From positions 1 to 64,000 of the forward strand of contig JADWMM010000035.1 in NCBI GenBank assembly GCA_015978205.1: a DNA stretch of 64,000 bases. Reading direction: 5' to 3'. Under the pieces are notes generated by a model. That model saw only the letters and a program-made list of their open reading frames with translations. It searched no databases and was not told where the DNA came from. A program made the translations under genes and the position numbers. Below, one piece after another: positions 1 to 7,810 of this stretch. The stretch is from Alkaliphilus sp. NP8. Lineage in GTDB: Bacteria > Bacillota > Clostridia > Peptostreptococcales > Natronincolaceae. Every line of letters begins with the position of its first letter. Positions within the stretch are counted from its first letter, which is position 1.

Positions 1-42
1 ACAAAGTTATTTACAGACTCTCAAAAAATAAAAAATTCAAAT

Positions 43-570
43 TTAGGCTGATTTAAATATTTGTTTAAATCTTTCTAAATCGTCTTCATGGATATATAAT
101 GTTCCTGTTATTTGTTTTTGTGAACTAGGTTTTTTTAAGTTATGTATATATATTTTATACATGTTGTTTTTTTCTTTTTGAATTAAGCCTAGTTGTGTAT
201 CTTCGTTATATTCAAGATAAGTTCCTGTAACTGAGCATATTTTTGTTTCTGTTACATAAAAATCTTTATTAGAGCTTTGTACATAGATAGCTGCGCAAGA
301 AAATATAAATATGACAATAATAGTAATATTGGTATTACTCTCTTGCTTGTAATACATAGAATAAAATTGAATAAGTGCATATGTGAAAAAAACTAATGAT
401 ATAATACTTAATTTAATAAAATGGTACTTATATTTATCTTTATTAACGCTTTTAAAAATAATTCCATCGCTATTGCTTTTCTTTAAGAAAAATATAGACT
501 GATAAATAGGCAAGATAGCTAAGTGTATAGATATTGCCAAAAGTATGAATGCTAAAACAGTATATTTCAT
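43..570 (-). CDS. Small membrane protein, function unknown
   Basis: This 175-residue protein has three likely membrane segments at about residues 4-28, 50-74 and 78-98, followed by a soluble tail of about 75 residues. I recognise no family. The ATG start has an AGGAGG ribosome site eight bases upstream. The gene lies under the left-pointing half of the palindromic element at 684-770, whose GGAAC and GTGT boxes would give a leader of about 100 bases. It is therefore a likely member of the local ECF sigma regulon. Nothing in the sequence tells its job; with this architecture it could be an immunity or sensor-type membrane protein, but that is a guess. Confidence 0.7.
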   Translation of the reverse strand: MKYTVLAFILLAISIHLAILPIYQSIFFLKKSNSDGIIFKSVNKDKYKYHFIKLSIISLVFFTYALIQFYSMYYKQESNTNITIIVIFIFSCAAIYVQSSNKDFYVTETKICSVTGTYLEYNEDTQLGLIQKEKNNMYKIYIHNLKKPSSQKQITGTLYIHEDDLERFKQIFKSA

Positions 571-683
571 TTTTAAGACCTCCTAAGGCAAATATATTTG
601 AGTTTATATTAGAATACCATACATAAAAATAATATTTTACTGTATTTTATACAAGAAAGATTTTTTCTATTTTTTATTATAAT

Positions 684-770
684 ACTAATATAAACACACC
701 AATATAAAAAAAGTTCCATAAAAATTTCAAAAAATGGAACTTTTTTAAAACGAATGTGTTATTATTTATG
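684..770. promoter_or_regulatory. Palindromic divergent promoter element, copy 0
   Basis: The inverted repeat has inner arms GTTCCAT (713-719) and ATGGAAC (734-740), and outer arms around ACAC (694-697) and GTGT (756-759). On each strand GGAAC is followed by exactly 15 bases and then GTGT, like the -35 and -10 of an ECF promoter facing outward. The left half faces the membrane protein at 43-570. The right half faces a gene remnant and the DUF881 gene. The inner arms flanked by A and T runs also look like a bidirectional terminator, which is the main alternative reading. Confidence 0.6.
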
Positions 771-782
771 TAAAAATATTTT

Positions 783-818
783 AAAAAGGAATTATAGTGA
801 TTATAACTTTATAATTAC
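783..818 (+). pseudogene. Leader-to-tail deletion remnant of the small secreted gene
   Basis: Downstream of element copy 0 the leader resembles those of the genes at 3154, 4797 and 7927 up to the end of the ribosome site. It then jumps to sequence like the later coding part of those genes (GATTATAGTAATTATAACC type). The start codon and about 130 coding bases are missing. A short shared GAATTATA or GATTATA stretch sits at the junction and may have promoted the deletion. It encodes nothing now. Confidence 0.4.
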
Positions 819-873
819 TCCGATAAATTAAATCACTTTAATAATAGTCAAAAAAGTTACAGGGGGAAAGTTA

Positions 874-1608
874 ATGCAATTGAAAAACAAATTTATAATT
901 GGAGTAGCTTTTGCTTTAGTAGGATTTATGGTGTCAGTACAGATTAATGCTAGTTTTAAAATTACAAATAAAAACAACTTATTTGCACAAACTCCACAAG
1001 AGCTAATGAATGATTTAAAAAACTTACGTGATGAGAAACAAATATTAATTGAAGAGTTTAATGATTTAAATAGCCGTATTCAGCAATATGAAGAGCCTAA
1101 ATTTAGTGAAGAATTTGAAACTAAAACGTTAAAAAAGTCTATAGCTGAAAAAGAGCTATTAGTTGGATATAGAGAAGGTATAGGACCAGGTATTGTTGTT
1201 ACTATTGATAATTTACCTAATTATGATCCATTACATACAGAAGAGTATGCTAGTATGTATAGTTATACTGAATTAGTAGACTTAATGTTAGGAATTATAA
1301 ATGTACTAAATATAGATGGTGCAGAAGCTATTTCTATTAATGATCAAAGATACATATCAACTACTGGAATATATACTAAATCTAATTTAATAGAAATTAA
1401 TTCGGCACAAGTTAAGTTGCCTTTAATAATTAAAGCAGTAGGAAATAGTGACTCTTTAGAAGAAGCGCTGAACATGAAATTTGGAATTATATGGAATGCT
1501 GAAGAACATTATAATTTACATATAGATGTTAAAAAAGAAACTGATATAATAATACCTAGATATGGTAAGACTATTCAACACGAGTATGCAAAACCACTTA
1601 ACAATTAA
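874..1608 (+). CDS. DUF881 family membrane-anchored protein
   Basis: The 244-residue protein has one N-terminal membrane segment (about 7-26), a coiled coil (about 38-72), then the DUF881 fold. Recognisable family features are the GIGPGIVVTIDN stretch near 104-115, the alternating strand-helix pattern with a Leu/Ile-rich helix near 133-145, and the GAEAISINDQR motif near 150-160. DUF881 proteins (YlxW/YlxX type) are usually found with cell-division or envelope genes, and their function is unsettled. Here the gene stands alone. The ATG at 874 follows an AGGGGGAAAG ribosome site. It may be transcribed from element copy 0 through the dead leader. Confidence 0.85.
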   Translation: MQLKNKFIIGVAFALVGFMVSVQINASFKITNKNNLFAQTPQELMNDLKNLRDEKQILIEEFNDLNSRIQQYEEPKFSEEFETKTLKKSIAEKELLVGYREGIGPGIVVTIDNLPNYDPLHTEEYASMYSYTELVDLMLGIINVLNIDGAEAISINDQRYISTTGIYTKSNLIEINSAQVKLPLIIKAVGNSDSLEEALNMKFGIIWNAEEHYNLHIDVKKETDIIIPRYGKTIQHEYAKPLNN

Positions 1609-1826
1609 TTATATTTTTTGTTTTTAAGAAAATCATTATATCTTTTTTCATTTTTATTCCATTCATTATTAAATCCCTTCTATCTTCATCATAAAATTCT
1701 ATATATATCAAAAATACTCATTATTAATTCTTTAAAGCTCTTTGTATCTTTCTTATTTATTCGGAATATAAATAAGAGGTTACTAAGAGAACATCATTCT
1801 CTAATACAATTGCTTTTTGTATATAA

Positions 1827-1952
1827 TTAAGACCAGGATATTTAAGGAAGTGGGATAACTGGATAAGAGTAAGTACAAGAACATTAAAGCAAACAGAAAT
1901 ATTTATTAATAAGCTTGATGGTGTTCTTAAAGCAGAAGCAGCTAACTGTTAA
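1827..1952 (+). pseudogene. C-terminal remnant of an unrecognised gene
   Basis: An open frame of 41 codons without a plausible start ends in [14 protein letters not shown] and is followed at once by a terminator hairpin. The last bases match a second tail at 10417-10476 (24 of 27 identical over the KLDxxLKAE codons), which also ends in cysteine and also precedes a terminator. Both look like 3' ends of a gene family whose front parts have been lost. I do not recognise the family. Confidence 0.45.
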
Positions 1953-1979
1953 GTAATTTTATATTGATGTATTATTAAG

Positions 1980-2010
1980 GGCAGATATTTTTTGAGATAG
2001 CTGCCTTTTT
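1980..2010 (+). terminator. Hairpin terminator
   Basis: GGCAG (1980-1984) pairs with CTGCC (2001-2005) and a T run follows, so it works on the plus strand. It fits the 3' end of the gene remnant just upstream and overlaps the last codon of the convergent membrane-protein gene. Confidence 0.55.
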
Positions 2011-2692
2011 AAATTACATTGCCATCTTTGTCGACAAAAACCCATTTATTCTTATGAATACGTATATAAGCCATAATAGGTAAAAAGAAGGTTGATACAT
2101 GTAGGGTTTCATCTGGCACAAAAAATACACACATTAAAATAAAAAGTGAACCCAGTAGTTGTATATCCGAAACACCATCTTGAGATTTAATCCAGAAATC
2201 CTTATCCGAAGTAATATATCTGTAAGTGCCCCTAGCTACTTTTTTTCTTACATCAAATGGGTAAATAAGCATTTGGTTGATTTCTTGTCTATTGTCTAGC
2301 ATTTTTAGAGTACGCTTTATCCTTATGGCATGCAAAATGAAAGCTACAGATGCAAATGCTGCAACTAATCGTAGCATAGAGTCTATGGTTTCACTTACGT
2401 TTACAGCTTTCACCTTTGTAAAGAGTATTGTAAATATGGTATTTAAAATTAAGATGATAAGTACTTTTCTATTTATCGAAATTTTCTTTGTAAAAAAGGT
2501 GAACGCAAAAAATAATAATAAAAGAATATAATGAATAATAATATATGAGAGTATACCTAAATCTTTTGAAAGCCTTAGAATTTTTGCAATAGGAAGTAAA
2601 AAATATGCCGATATTAGAAACCAAAATATAAAGAAACTTGTAAAAATGTTGTTTATGTTTTTATTTAGCCAATGTACAATTTTATGCTTCAA
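2009..2692 (-). CDS. Multi-pass membrane protein, function unknown
   Basis: I place the start at a TTG (2692) because a TGGAGGT ribosome site lies eight bases upstream; the longer frame begins inside that site. The 227-residue product has about five hydrophobic segments, near residues 13-37, 45-67, 73-92, 103-123 and 178-200, with a charged stretch between the fourth and fifth. I recognise no family. It follows a 15-bp perfect hairpin separating it from the small gene at 2773-3051, and may be its downstream partner. No GGAAC/GTGT promoter lies directly in front of it. Confidence 0.65.
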   Translation of the reverse strand: MKHKIVHWLNKNINNIFTSFFIFWFLISAYFLLPIAKILRLSKDLGILSYIIIHYILLLLFFAFTFFTKKISINRKVLIILILNTIFTILFTKVKAVNVSETIDSMLRLVAAFASVAFILHAIRIKRTLKMLDNRQEINQMLIYPFDVRKKVARGTYRYITSDKDFWIKSQDGVSDIQLLGSLFILMCVFFVPDETLHVSTFFLPIMAYIRIHKNKWVFVDKDGNVI

Positions 2693-2730
2693 AATAATTA
2701 CCTCCAAACTCTGAATGCTCTTTCTTTAAA

Positions 2731-2765
2731 TGGAGTAACTTGTATTATTCATACAAGTTACTCCA
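2731..2765. terminator. Perfect 15-bp hairpin
   Basis: TGGAGTAACTTGTAT (2731-2745) and its exact complement (2751-2765) flank a 5-base loop. It lies between two minus-strand genes. The T run on the minus side is weak, so it may be an attenuator or RNA-stability hairpin rather than a full terminator. Confidence 0.55.
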
Positions 2766-2772
2766 CATATTT

Positions 2773-3051
2773 TTAACTATCTAGGTCCTTGAATATCATA
2801 CTGCCTTTTAGCTTCTTTGCATGTTCAGAATGGCTGTTAAATAAGTCCTTATCTACATAATATGTTGAACTTTCATCGGTAGCTACAAATGCTCTAGTAA
2901 AGTCAGATGTGTTGTCAAAACCTTTATATTCAATGGTTTTAGTAGGCATAGTGTAAGCATAAGATGAACTACCTACGGTAGAATATCTAAAATAAGTTAC
3001 CCTGCAACTATATTCTTGTACTTCTTTCCCCGTCTTCACTAATATAAACAC
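2773..3051 (-). pseudogene. 5'-truncated small protein fused to the promoter element
   Basis: The frame encodes up to 92 residues rich in Ser, Thr and Tyr and contains no signal peptide. Its only upstream start (GTG at 3051) lies inside the presumed -10 box of element copy 1, with no ribosome site before it, so that start cannot be used by a transcript from this promoter. The likeliest reading is that the front of the gene, including any signal sequence, was replaced by the element. The remaining protein, with TYYVDKDLF near its middle, vaguely recalls TYYVDQGSI in the broken gene at 3848-4446. Confidence 0.45.
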
Positions 3052-3125
3052 GCCAATATAAAAAAAGTTCCATAAAAATCAAAAAAAGTTGGAACTTTTT
3101 TAAAAGTAATGTGTTTTTATTTATG
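3038..3125. promoter_or_regulatory. Palindromic divergent promoter element, copy 1
   Basis: Leftward boxes are GGAAC (complement of 3067-3071) and GTGT (complement of 3048-3051), 15 bases apart. Rightward boxes are GGAAC 3091-3095 and GTGT 3111-3114, also 15 apart. The right side drives the broken small secreted gene at 3154; the left side runs into the truncated gene 2773-3051. Confidence 0.6.
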
Positions 3126-3153
3126 TAAAACATTTAAAGGAGGAATTATACCA

Positions 3154-3364
3154 ATGGAAAAATCAAAAGTTTTACTTACAATAGCTGCAACTGTAATATT
3201 ATCAACTAACTTTACATTTGCAGATCAAGGAAGTCTTGAGTCTAATGAGTATAATAAAGGAGAGGTTAAGATAATAACTCAAGAAGATATAAAGCAGAAT
3301 TGCAAAAGATTATAGTAATTATAACCTTATAATTAATCAGTCTATTCAAGGGTATAATATTTAG
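3154..3364 (+). pseudogene. Small secreted protein gene, frameshifted copy
   Basis: The start is ATG 3154, seven bases after AAAGGAGGAATTATA. The first 49 codons match the intact copies at 4797 and 7927: a signal peptide with cleavage expected after residue 23-24 (FTFA/DQ), then an acidic mature start. An extra T at 3300-3301 shifts the frame after KQN, giving a stop at 3315. Removing it would restore a 69-residue product ending at 3364, like the second copy. Confidence 0.8.
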
Positions 3365-3456
3365 GTATTATACGTATTTTTAAAAATTATAAAAAAGTTT
3401 TATCTTAAGGAAAGTTATACTGGTACAACTTAACAATAGATAAAAATATAATATAA

Positions 3457-3480
3457 GGAACATTTTCTTATTATGTGTGT
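3457..3480 (+). promoter_or_regulatory. Single GGAAC-15-GTGT promoter candidate
   Basis: GGAAC (3457-3461), exactly 15 bases, GTGT (3477-3480). It lies 38 bases ahead of the ATG at 3518. Unlike the palindromic elements it has no mirror half, so it supports the motif as a promoter rather than as one arm of a terminator. Confidence 0.5.
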
Positions 3481-3517
3481 CTTAATTAGAAGTTAAGATT
3501 AATAGGAGGTGATTATA

Positions 3518-3907
3518 ATGAAAAAAGTGATTTTAGGTGGTCTGAGTGCTGCAGTTATATTCCATATAATTTCTACCATTTTTAGTGGAACTATAGGATC
3601 TATTATATTCTCCACTGGTGATCCATATACAATGTCATATCATAAGTATACATATACCGGTTTACTGATACTATGTGGAGTAATTGTAGCATGTACTTTG
3701 TTTCTAAATATGAAAATTAATAACCTAAAAAGTGAAATCTATGATCAAAAGAAAAAAAGTAAATATATATTTATTGGAATTTATTTTTACAAATCTAGCA
3801 GTGAAAAATGTTGCTATCCATATAGGATAGCAACATTTTTCATCATTTTATATAGAATCATAATCCCATCCAGCTTCTGTCACTCCTTTAGAAAAAGAAA
3901 TGCCTAA
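3518..3907 (+). CDS. Small two-segment membrane protein, 3' end uncertain
   Basis: ATG 3518 follows AGGAGGT with seven bases between; the frame also opens at a GTG inside that site, which I reject. Two membrane segments are visible (about 5-28 and 44-65), then a charged stretch rich in Lys. The frame continues straight through a 17-bp terminator stem at 3803-3841 and overlaps the neighbouring gene, which a native 3' end would not do. A frameshift in the run of seven A near 3757 is a likely cause. The native protein is probably about 80 to 95 residues. Function unknown. Confidence 0.5.
   Translation: MKKVILGGLSAAVIFHIISTIFSGTIGSIIFSTGDPYTMSYHKYTYTGLLILCGVIVACTLFLNMKINNLKSEIYDQKKKSKYIFIGIYFYKSSSEKCCYPYRIATFFIILYRIIIPSSFCHSFRKRNA
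3803..3841. terminator. Bidirectional hairpin terminator
   Basis: A perfect 17-bp stem, 3803-3819 with 3825-3841, has a 5-base loop. A and T runs at both ends of the stem suit termination on either strand, between the convergent genes 3518-3907 and 3848-4446. Confidence 0.85.
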
Positions 3908-4446
3908 ACCACCCCCACCAGATGATACATTAGCACTAGGATTAATATCAAAAGAAGTATATCCATATGATGCATATGTTGCAAAATCATGCACATACTC
4001 ATTAGAACTTAAACTTAATATAATTGAACCTTGGTCTACATAGTAAGTATCAGAACCAGTGTAGATGCTAGTACTAATTTTTCTTCACTACCATCAAATG
4101 TCTTAATTGCATTGATCTGTTCATTATTATATCCTACTGCTTCCAATTCTTCAATTTTCCACTCTTTTAATTTATATATCTTATTTGAGTATGTTTCCCT
4201 ATAATTCACAATCATATCTATTTCTTTTTCTGATAAGTTATTAACCGTATTGCTTAAATTTAATGATTGTTTTTTGTTAGATTTAGTATATTCTTGATTT
4301 ACTTGTTTTAGTAATTCATATTCGTTGAAAGTGGTTTTACTACCTTGATTTTTGTTATAAGCATGAGAAAATGATAAGTTACTAAATAGGCTAGTAATGG
4401 TTAAGGTTAACACTAAAAATAAAGATGATAGTTTATATTTTTTCAT
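3848..4446 (-). pseudogene. Secreted protein gene broken by one frameshift
   Basis: The first part encodes a signal peptide (cleavage expected near SFSHA, about residue 29) and a charged helical region to about residue 124. The frame then stops at 4036. The next frame carries on with STSIYTGSDTYYVDQ and a Gly-rich stretch, and ends GWDYDSI at 3848. One extra A in the run of five at 4078-4082 would join both parts into 199 residues. The C-terminal part is extracellular-looking (Ser, Gly, Tyr) and shares a loose flavour with the end of the secreted protein at 6455-7690. Either a decayed gene, a phase-variable homopolymer, or a sequencing error. No family recognised. Confidence 0.75.
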
Positions 4447-4573
4447 AGTATCTCTCCTCGTATAATTAATTTATTGGGTATAGCTTAAAAGTTTAAATAA
4501 TAAATAATGTGAATGTTTAGTTATATTTATTATTGGATTGTTCCTATATGCTACTAAATAATTATCCTTTACA

Positions 4574-4624
4574 TTAATATAACTGGGTTATAATTAGGTG
4601 GATGTCTTGAAAAATTTTTCGCAA
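4574..4624 (-). other. Possible 16-codon ORF after element copy 2
   Basis: The leftward promoter half of element copy 2 leads to AAAGGAGGG, six bases, then a TTG and only 16 codons. The upstream stretch resembles the leader of the gene at 10026 (GAAGATAGAAAAA..GTATA and AAAGGAGG). It is probably what remains of a deleted gene; a real micro-ORF is possible. The rest of 4447-4675 holds nothing I can support. Confidence 0.25.
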
Positions 4625-4679
4625 ATATTCCCTCCTTTGCTTTTAATTTAGATTTGAAAAGTATACTTTTTTCTATCTT

Positions 4680-4768
4680 CACTAATATAAACACAATAAT
4701 CTAAGAAAAGTTCCATAAAAATCAAAAAAAGTTGGAACTTTTTTAAAACTAATGTGTTTTTATTTATG
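4680..4768. promoter_or_regulatory. Palindromic divergent promoter element, copy 2
   Basis: Leftward GGAAC (complement of 4710-4714) and GTGT (complement of 4691-4694) are 15 bases apart. Rightward GGAAC 4734-4738 and GTGT 4754-4757 are also 15 apart. Its left arm is of a different subtype (CTAAGAAAAGTTCC) that matches the half element at 9922-9966, not copies 0, 1 and 3. Confidence 0.6.
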
Positions 4769-4796
4769 TAAAACATTTAAAGGAGGAATTATACCA

Positions 4797-5006
4797 ATGG
4801 AAAAATCAAAAGTTTTACTTACAATAGCTGCAACTGTAATATTATCAACTAACTTTACATTTGCAGATCAAGGAAGTCTTGAGTCTAATGAGTATAATAA
4901 AGGAGAGGTTAAGATAATAACTCAAGAAGATATAAAGCAGAATGCAAAAGATTATAGTAATTATAACCTTATAATTAATCAGTCTATTCAAGGGTATAAT
5001 ATTTAG
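4797..5006 (+). CDS. Small secreted protein, short copy
   Basis: The 69-residue product starts at ATG 4797, seven bases after AAAGGAGGAATTATA. Residues 1-23 form a signal peptide (MEKSK, hydrophobic core, FTFA); the mature part is acidic and Asn/Tyr-rich. It is nearly identical to the first 61 residues of the 173-residue protein at 7927, then ends with its own eight residues. It is probably a 3'-truncated copy of that gene, though a separate short secreted peptide cannot be excluded. Element copy 2 supplies the promoter. No family recognised. Confidence 0.65.
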   Translation: MEKSKVLLTIAATVILSTNFTFADQGSLESNEYNKGEVKIITQEDIKQNAKDYSNYNLIINQSIQGYNI

Positions 5007-5098
5007 GTATTATACGTATTTTTAAAAATTATAAAAAAGTTTTATCTTAAGGAAAGTTATACTGGTACAACTTAACAATGGATAAAAATATAATATAA

Positions 5099-5122
5099 GG
5101 AACATTTTATTTTTATATGTGT
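5099..5122 (+). promoter_or_regulatory. Single GGAAC-15-GTGT promoter candidate
   Basis: GGAAC (5099-5103), 15 bases, GTGT (5119-5122). It is the duplicated counterpart of 3457-3480, with a different spacer sequence of the same length. It lies 150 bases ahead of the small membrane gene at 5272. Confidence 0.5.
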
Positions 5123-5271
5123 CTTAATTGGAAGTTAAGATTAAAATGTATAAAAATATAAGACAGATAGAAATATGAGAATTTAAGAGAAAGAGTATTA
5201 AAAAGTTTCTTAACTTATCGTATAATAATAACAAAATATTTTGTTAGAATCAAAATTTCAGGAGGAAAAAT

Positions 5272-5594
5272 ATGAATCCCAAAAAATTTAATATGGTTAT
5301 AAATATAGTTATAGCTATAGGACTTGTATATTTACTAATAATGCCTATATACTATGATGTTCATTATATAAAATTGTATTATACTACTATTATTTTCTTT
5401 GGTATTCCGCTACTAATATATCAATGCAATTTATAATTGATGGAATCAGTCCATTAGTTATTATAGATAAATATTCACCTTTGCAGCACACAATATTAGT
5501 ATTGATTCTTTTAGTAATGTGCTGGATAGGAGGAGCAAGTGATTGGAAAATAAATGAAAAAAGATATCATAATATAAAAAAACATAAGATTTAG
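5272..5594 (+). pseudogene. Small membrane protein gene, frameshifted
   Basis: ATG 5272 follows AGGAGGAAAAAT. The first frame runs 51 codons with two membrane segments and stops near 5436. The adjacent frame, open from about 5420 to a TAG at 5592, encodes another hydrophobic segment (HTILVLILLVMCWIGG) and a basic tail. The 323-base span is one base short of an unbroken 107-residue protein with three membrane segments. The break lies around 5390-5430 and not at an obvious homopolymer. No family recognised; regulon membership is suggested by the upstream site at 5099. Confidence 0.6.
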
Positions 5595-5691
5595 TATTGG
5601 TTATTGAAAATCAATGTTAATCTTAATAGATAGTAAAAAATAAATATAGAATAATTTATAGTATACTACAACAAGAATACATTTAAAAGGT

Positions 5692-5756
5692 GATTGCCCA
5701 AAGGATATGATTTTTGTGTATAACCATATCATTTGGGCAAATCTAAAGTCTTTTTA
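5692..5756 (+). terminator. Hairpin terminator
   Basis: GATTGCCCAAAGGATATGAT (5692-5711) pairs with 5726-5743 with two mismatches, and a T run follows. It ends transcription from the broken membrane gene. The rest of 5595-5943 holds only this hairpin and the next one. Confidence 0.7.
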
Positions 5757-5860
5757 TTAAAATAGAATGATTTGCCAAAACAAAGTAAATCCAAACATAT
5801 TTATCTCCTTTCTTCACTGGAACAATATTTCTTAAGAATATTATTATATATCATCCTATT

Positions 5861-5906
5861 AAAAAAATCCCCTAGAAGTTTAAATTCTATTATAAATTTC
5901 TAGGGG
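5861..5906 (-). terminator. Hairpin terminator
   Basis: CCCCTAGAA (5869-5877) pairs with TTCTAGGGG (5898-5906). On the minus strand the stem is followed by seven U, so it closes the operon of the genes at 6455-7690 and 5944-6381. Confidence 0.8.
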
Positions 5907-5943
5907 TGAATTTATATGAATATGTATGACGTTTTATAATTAA

Positions 5944-6381
5944 TTATCTACTCCATATTAATTTTGTCTTTTGAGAATCCTGTCCTTGTAAATAGACTTC
6001 ATTAATCATTTTTTTTTCTGGATGCGAAATTGAAAAGTTGAAATCCTTAGATAAATTGTCCATTTTATCATCATAGTATGGATTGAATTTAGGCTTAAGT
6101 GTAAAATTCAACCTTAGAAATAATTTATTATTTTCTATATCGTAATTAGGTCCTCTGAAAAACAAATAACTTTTTTCATGAGTGCCTTTTATATATAGTG
6201 TGTCATCTACTACTCTAATTTTTTCAATTATAATTGTTTCTGGATTAGAAATTTTTCCAAATTGCATGTAGTATCTCAAAGTTATTGTTATTATTATTAA
6301 GCATGCTATTAATAATATAATAAAAAATGATAGGACTCTCTTTTTGCTTATTTGTTTTGAACTTTTATTAAGTCTATTCAT
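5944..6381 (-). CDS. Membrane-anchored extracytoplasmic protein
   Basis: I choose ATG 6381, eight bases after AAGGTGG; the longer frame starts with a GTG inside that ribosome site. The 145-residue product has a basic N-terminus, one membrane segment (about 18-40) and a beta-rich outside part of about 100 residues. No family recognised. It lies 73 bases behind the secreted protein at 6455-7690 on the same strand, with a terminator after it, so the two are probably one operon. That suggests a membrane partner of the secreted protein, for example an immunity or docking factor, but the sequence does not prove this. Confidence 0.65.
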   Translation of the reverse strand: MNRLNKSSKQISKKRVLSFFIILLIACLIIITITLRYYMQFGKISNPETIIIEKIRVVDDTLYIKGTHEKSYLFFRGPNYDIENNKLFLRLNFTLKPKFNPYYDDKMDNLSKDFNFSISHPEKKMINEVYLQGQDSQKTKLIWSR

Positions 6382-6454
6382 AAAACTTTCCACCTTTTTT
6401 ATTTATATTAAAACAAAAATATTTATAGAGTATATTATTTAACTTATATCTTAA

Positions 6455-7690
6455 TTACCATATACTAGATTCAAATTCATATGCACCAAATGAAGTAGGA
6501 GAGGTCCAAGTAACATAAGTTGTATTACCACTACCAAATACTCTTTCTATGGTATAACCAATTTTTGCATGTGCTATAACTGCATGGTCTCTAACATCAG
6601 ATTTCTTATAAAGCATTCTGGTTTTTGTAGGTATTCCATTTTTAGAATCTGACATATCCATTTCTTCTGAACTCCAACCCCACAACTTACTTTGTTCAAA
6701 TACAGTTGAATTGTCATAAATACTACCATTATAAGATTCTTTATACTTAGAAACTGTTGTACCAACGTTTATATTAATTATACCTAGGTAGAATGGATCA
6801 AATACTGATATAGTTTCATTTGCTCCTGGATCTGGAGAGCTATCATCATGATCCCAATCATCTGCTGGGAATATAACTCTATTATATACATAATCTGGAG
6901 TTGCAAAACTGTAATCTCCACTATGCAATTCTCTGTACTTATCTAAAAAATTTGATCGATTAGATTTAACTAAAGTCCAAGCAGTATGGTTATTTCCAGC
7001 ATCTAATCCTTTTTCACCTGACAGAGAAAAAAAACCAACTTCAGTACCATTATACATTAAGCTTGTAGTATCTTTTAACTCTTGATCAGTTGATGAACTC
7101 ATAATAGAAGTATTATTCAACTCTTCTTTTTTTATTTGTTCTGATATTTTAGACTCTAAGATATCTTTTATTAAGTTTGTTTGCTCAAATGACTCTCCAA
7201 AAATATATACTTCAGACTCTTCCCCCTCTCCAATAGTTACTGAGACCATCTCTTTATTTTGAGAAGGAATATAGTGTATAAATAATCCAATAGGAATCTC
7301 TTTAGATTCATTAAACGCTTTAGTTCTTACAGAACCAAAAATAAAATTATCATTTTCAATAGTTTCCTTGTACAATTGAGTATTAGTTGAAAAAGCAAAT
7401 TCCTGGTTACTAATTGTTATGTTTCCTGTAATATCTACTGAAATTTGGCCATTTTCATTTAAAGTTCCTTCACCAGATTTTTTATTTATTTTAATATCTA
7501 AATTATTATTTAAATTACTTTTATTTGTTATATCATAGATATTGCTTTCCTCCTTTAAAAATTCAGAGTTTAAGTCTAAATTATCAATTTTATAATTTGA
7601 GGTATTTAAATTTCCAGCATAAACAACATTAATAGTCAAAATTAAACAGACAACTAGTGTAGATATAGGTCTTACCTTTTTGAAATTCAT
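6455..7690 (-). CDS. Large secreted protein, function unknown
   Basis: The 411-residue protein starts at ATG 7690 after AGGAGGAATTAAAA. A signal peptide is clear (basic MNFKKVR, hydrophobic core, VVYA/GN near residue 25). Residues 30-190 are Asn/Ser/Glu-rich and probably beta-structured. Residues 210-411 are aromatic-rich with many Tyr, Trp and Asp (YATPDYV-like and DWDHDDSSPDPG stretches) and end in SSIW. There are no Cys residues, repeats or sorting signal. No family recognised. It is driven by the left half of element copy 3, divergent from the 173-residue secreted protein, and is followed by a membrane-anchored protein. Confidence 0.75.
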   Translation of the reverse strand: MNFKKVRPISTLVVCLILTINVVYAGNLNTSNYKIDNLDLNSEFLKEESNIYDITNKSNLNNNLDIKINKKSGEGTLNENGQISVDITGNITISNQEFAFSTNTQLYKETIENDNFIFGSVRTKAFNESKEIPIGLFIHYIPSQNKEMVSVTIGEGEESEVYIFGESFEQTNLIKDILESKISEQIKKEELNNTSIMSSSTDQELKDTTSLMYNGTEVGFFSLSGEKGLDAGNNHTAWTLVKSNRSNFLDKYRELHSGDYSFATPDYVYNRVIFPADDWDHDDSSPDPGANETISVFDPFYLGIININVGTTVSKYKESYNGSIYDNSTVFEQSKLWGWSSEEMDMSDSKNGIPTKTRMLYKKSDVRDHAVIAHAKIGYTIERVFGSGNTTYVTWTSPTSFGAYEFESSIW

Positions 7691-7810
7691 TTTTAATTCC
7701 TCCTAAATTTTTTTAATTATTTTGCAATTTCCTAATTATTTTTTTGATTTAATTATTAATATAACACCTCCTTACACAAAAATAGGATTAGAAATTGCAT
7801 TTTTTTCTTT

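Larger units (their letters stand above)
3033..3502. repeat. Direct duplication, copy A (~470 bp)
   Basis: This segment is nearly identical to 4676-5143. It includes the palindromic element, the small secreted gene, about 90 bases of downstream DNA and a second GGAAC/GTGT site. The copies differ by a few substitutions, by an extra T in copy A that breaks its reading frame, and in the left arm of the element. Confidence 0.9.
4676..5143. repeat. Direct duplication, copy B (~470 bp)
   Basis: This is the second copy of 3033-3502, in the same orientation and 1.64 kb downstream. Its reading frame is intact to 5006. Recombination between the copies would remove the genes between them. Confidence 0.9.

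Noticed and set aside
1618-1830. 70-codon plus-strand frame directly after the DUF881 gene
   Set aside because: It begins with TTG and no ribosome site, has low-complexity Leu/Phe/Ile content and no family pattern; probably non-coding A/T-rich DNA.
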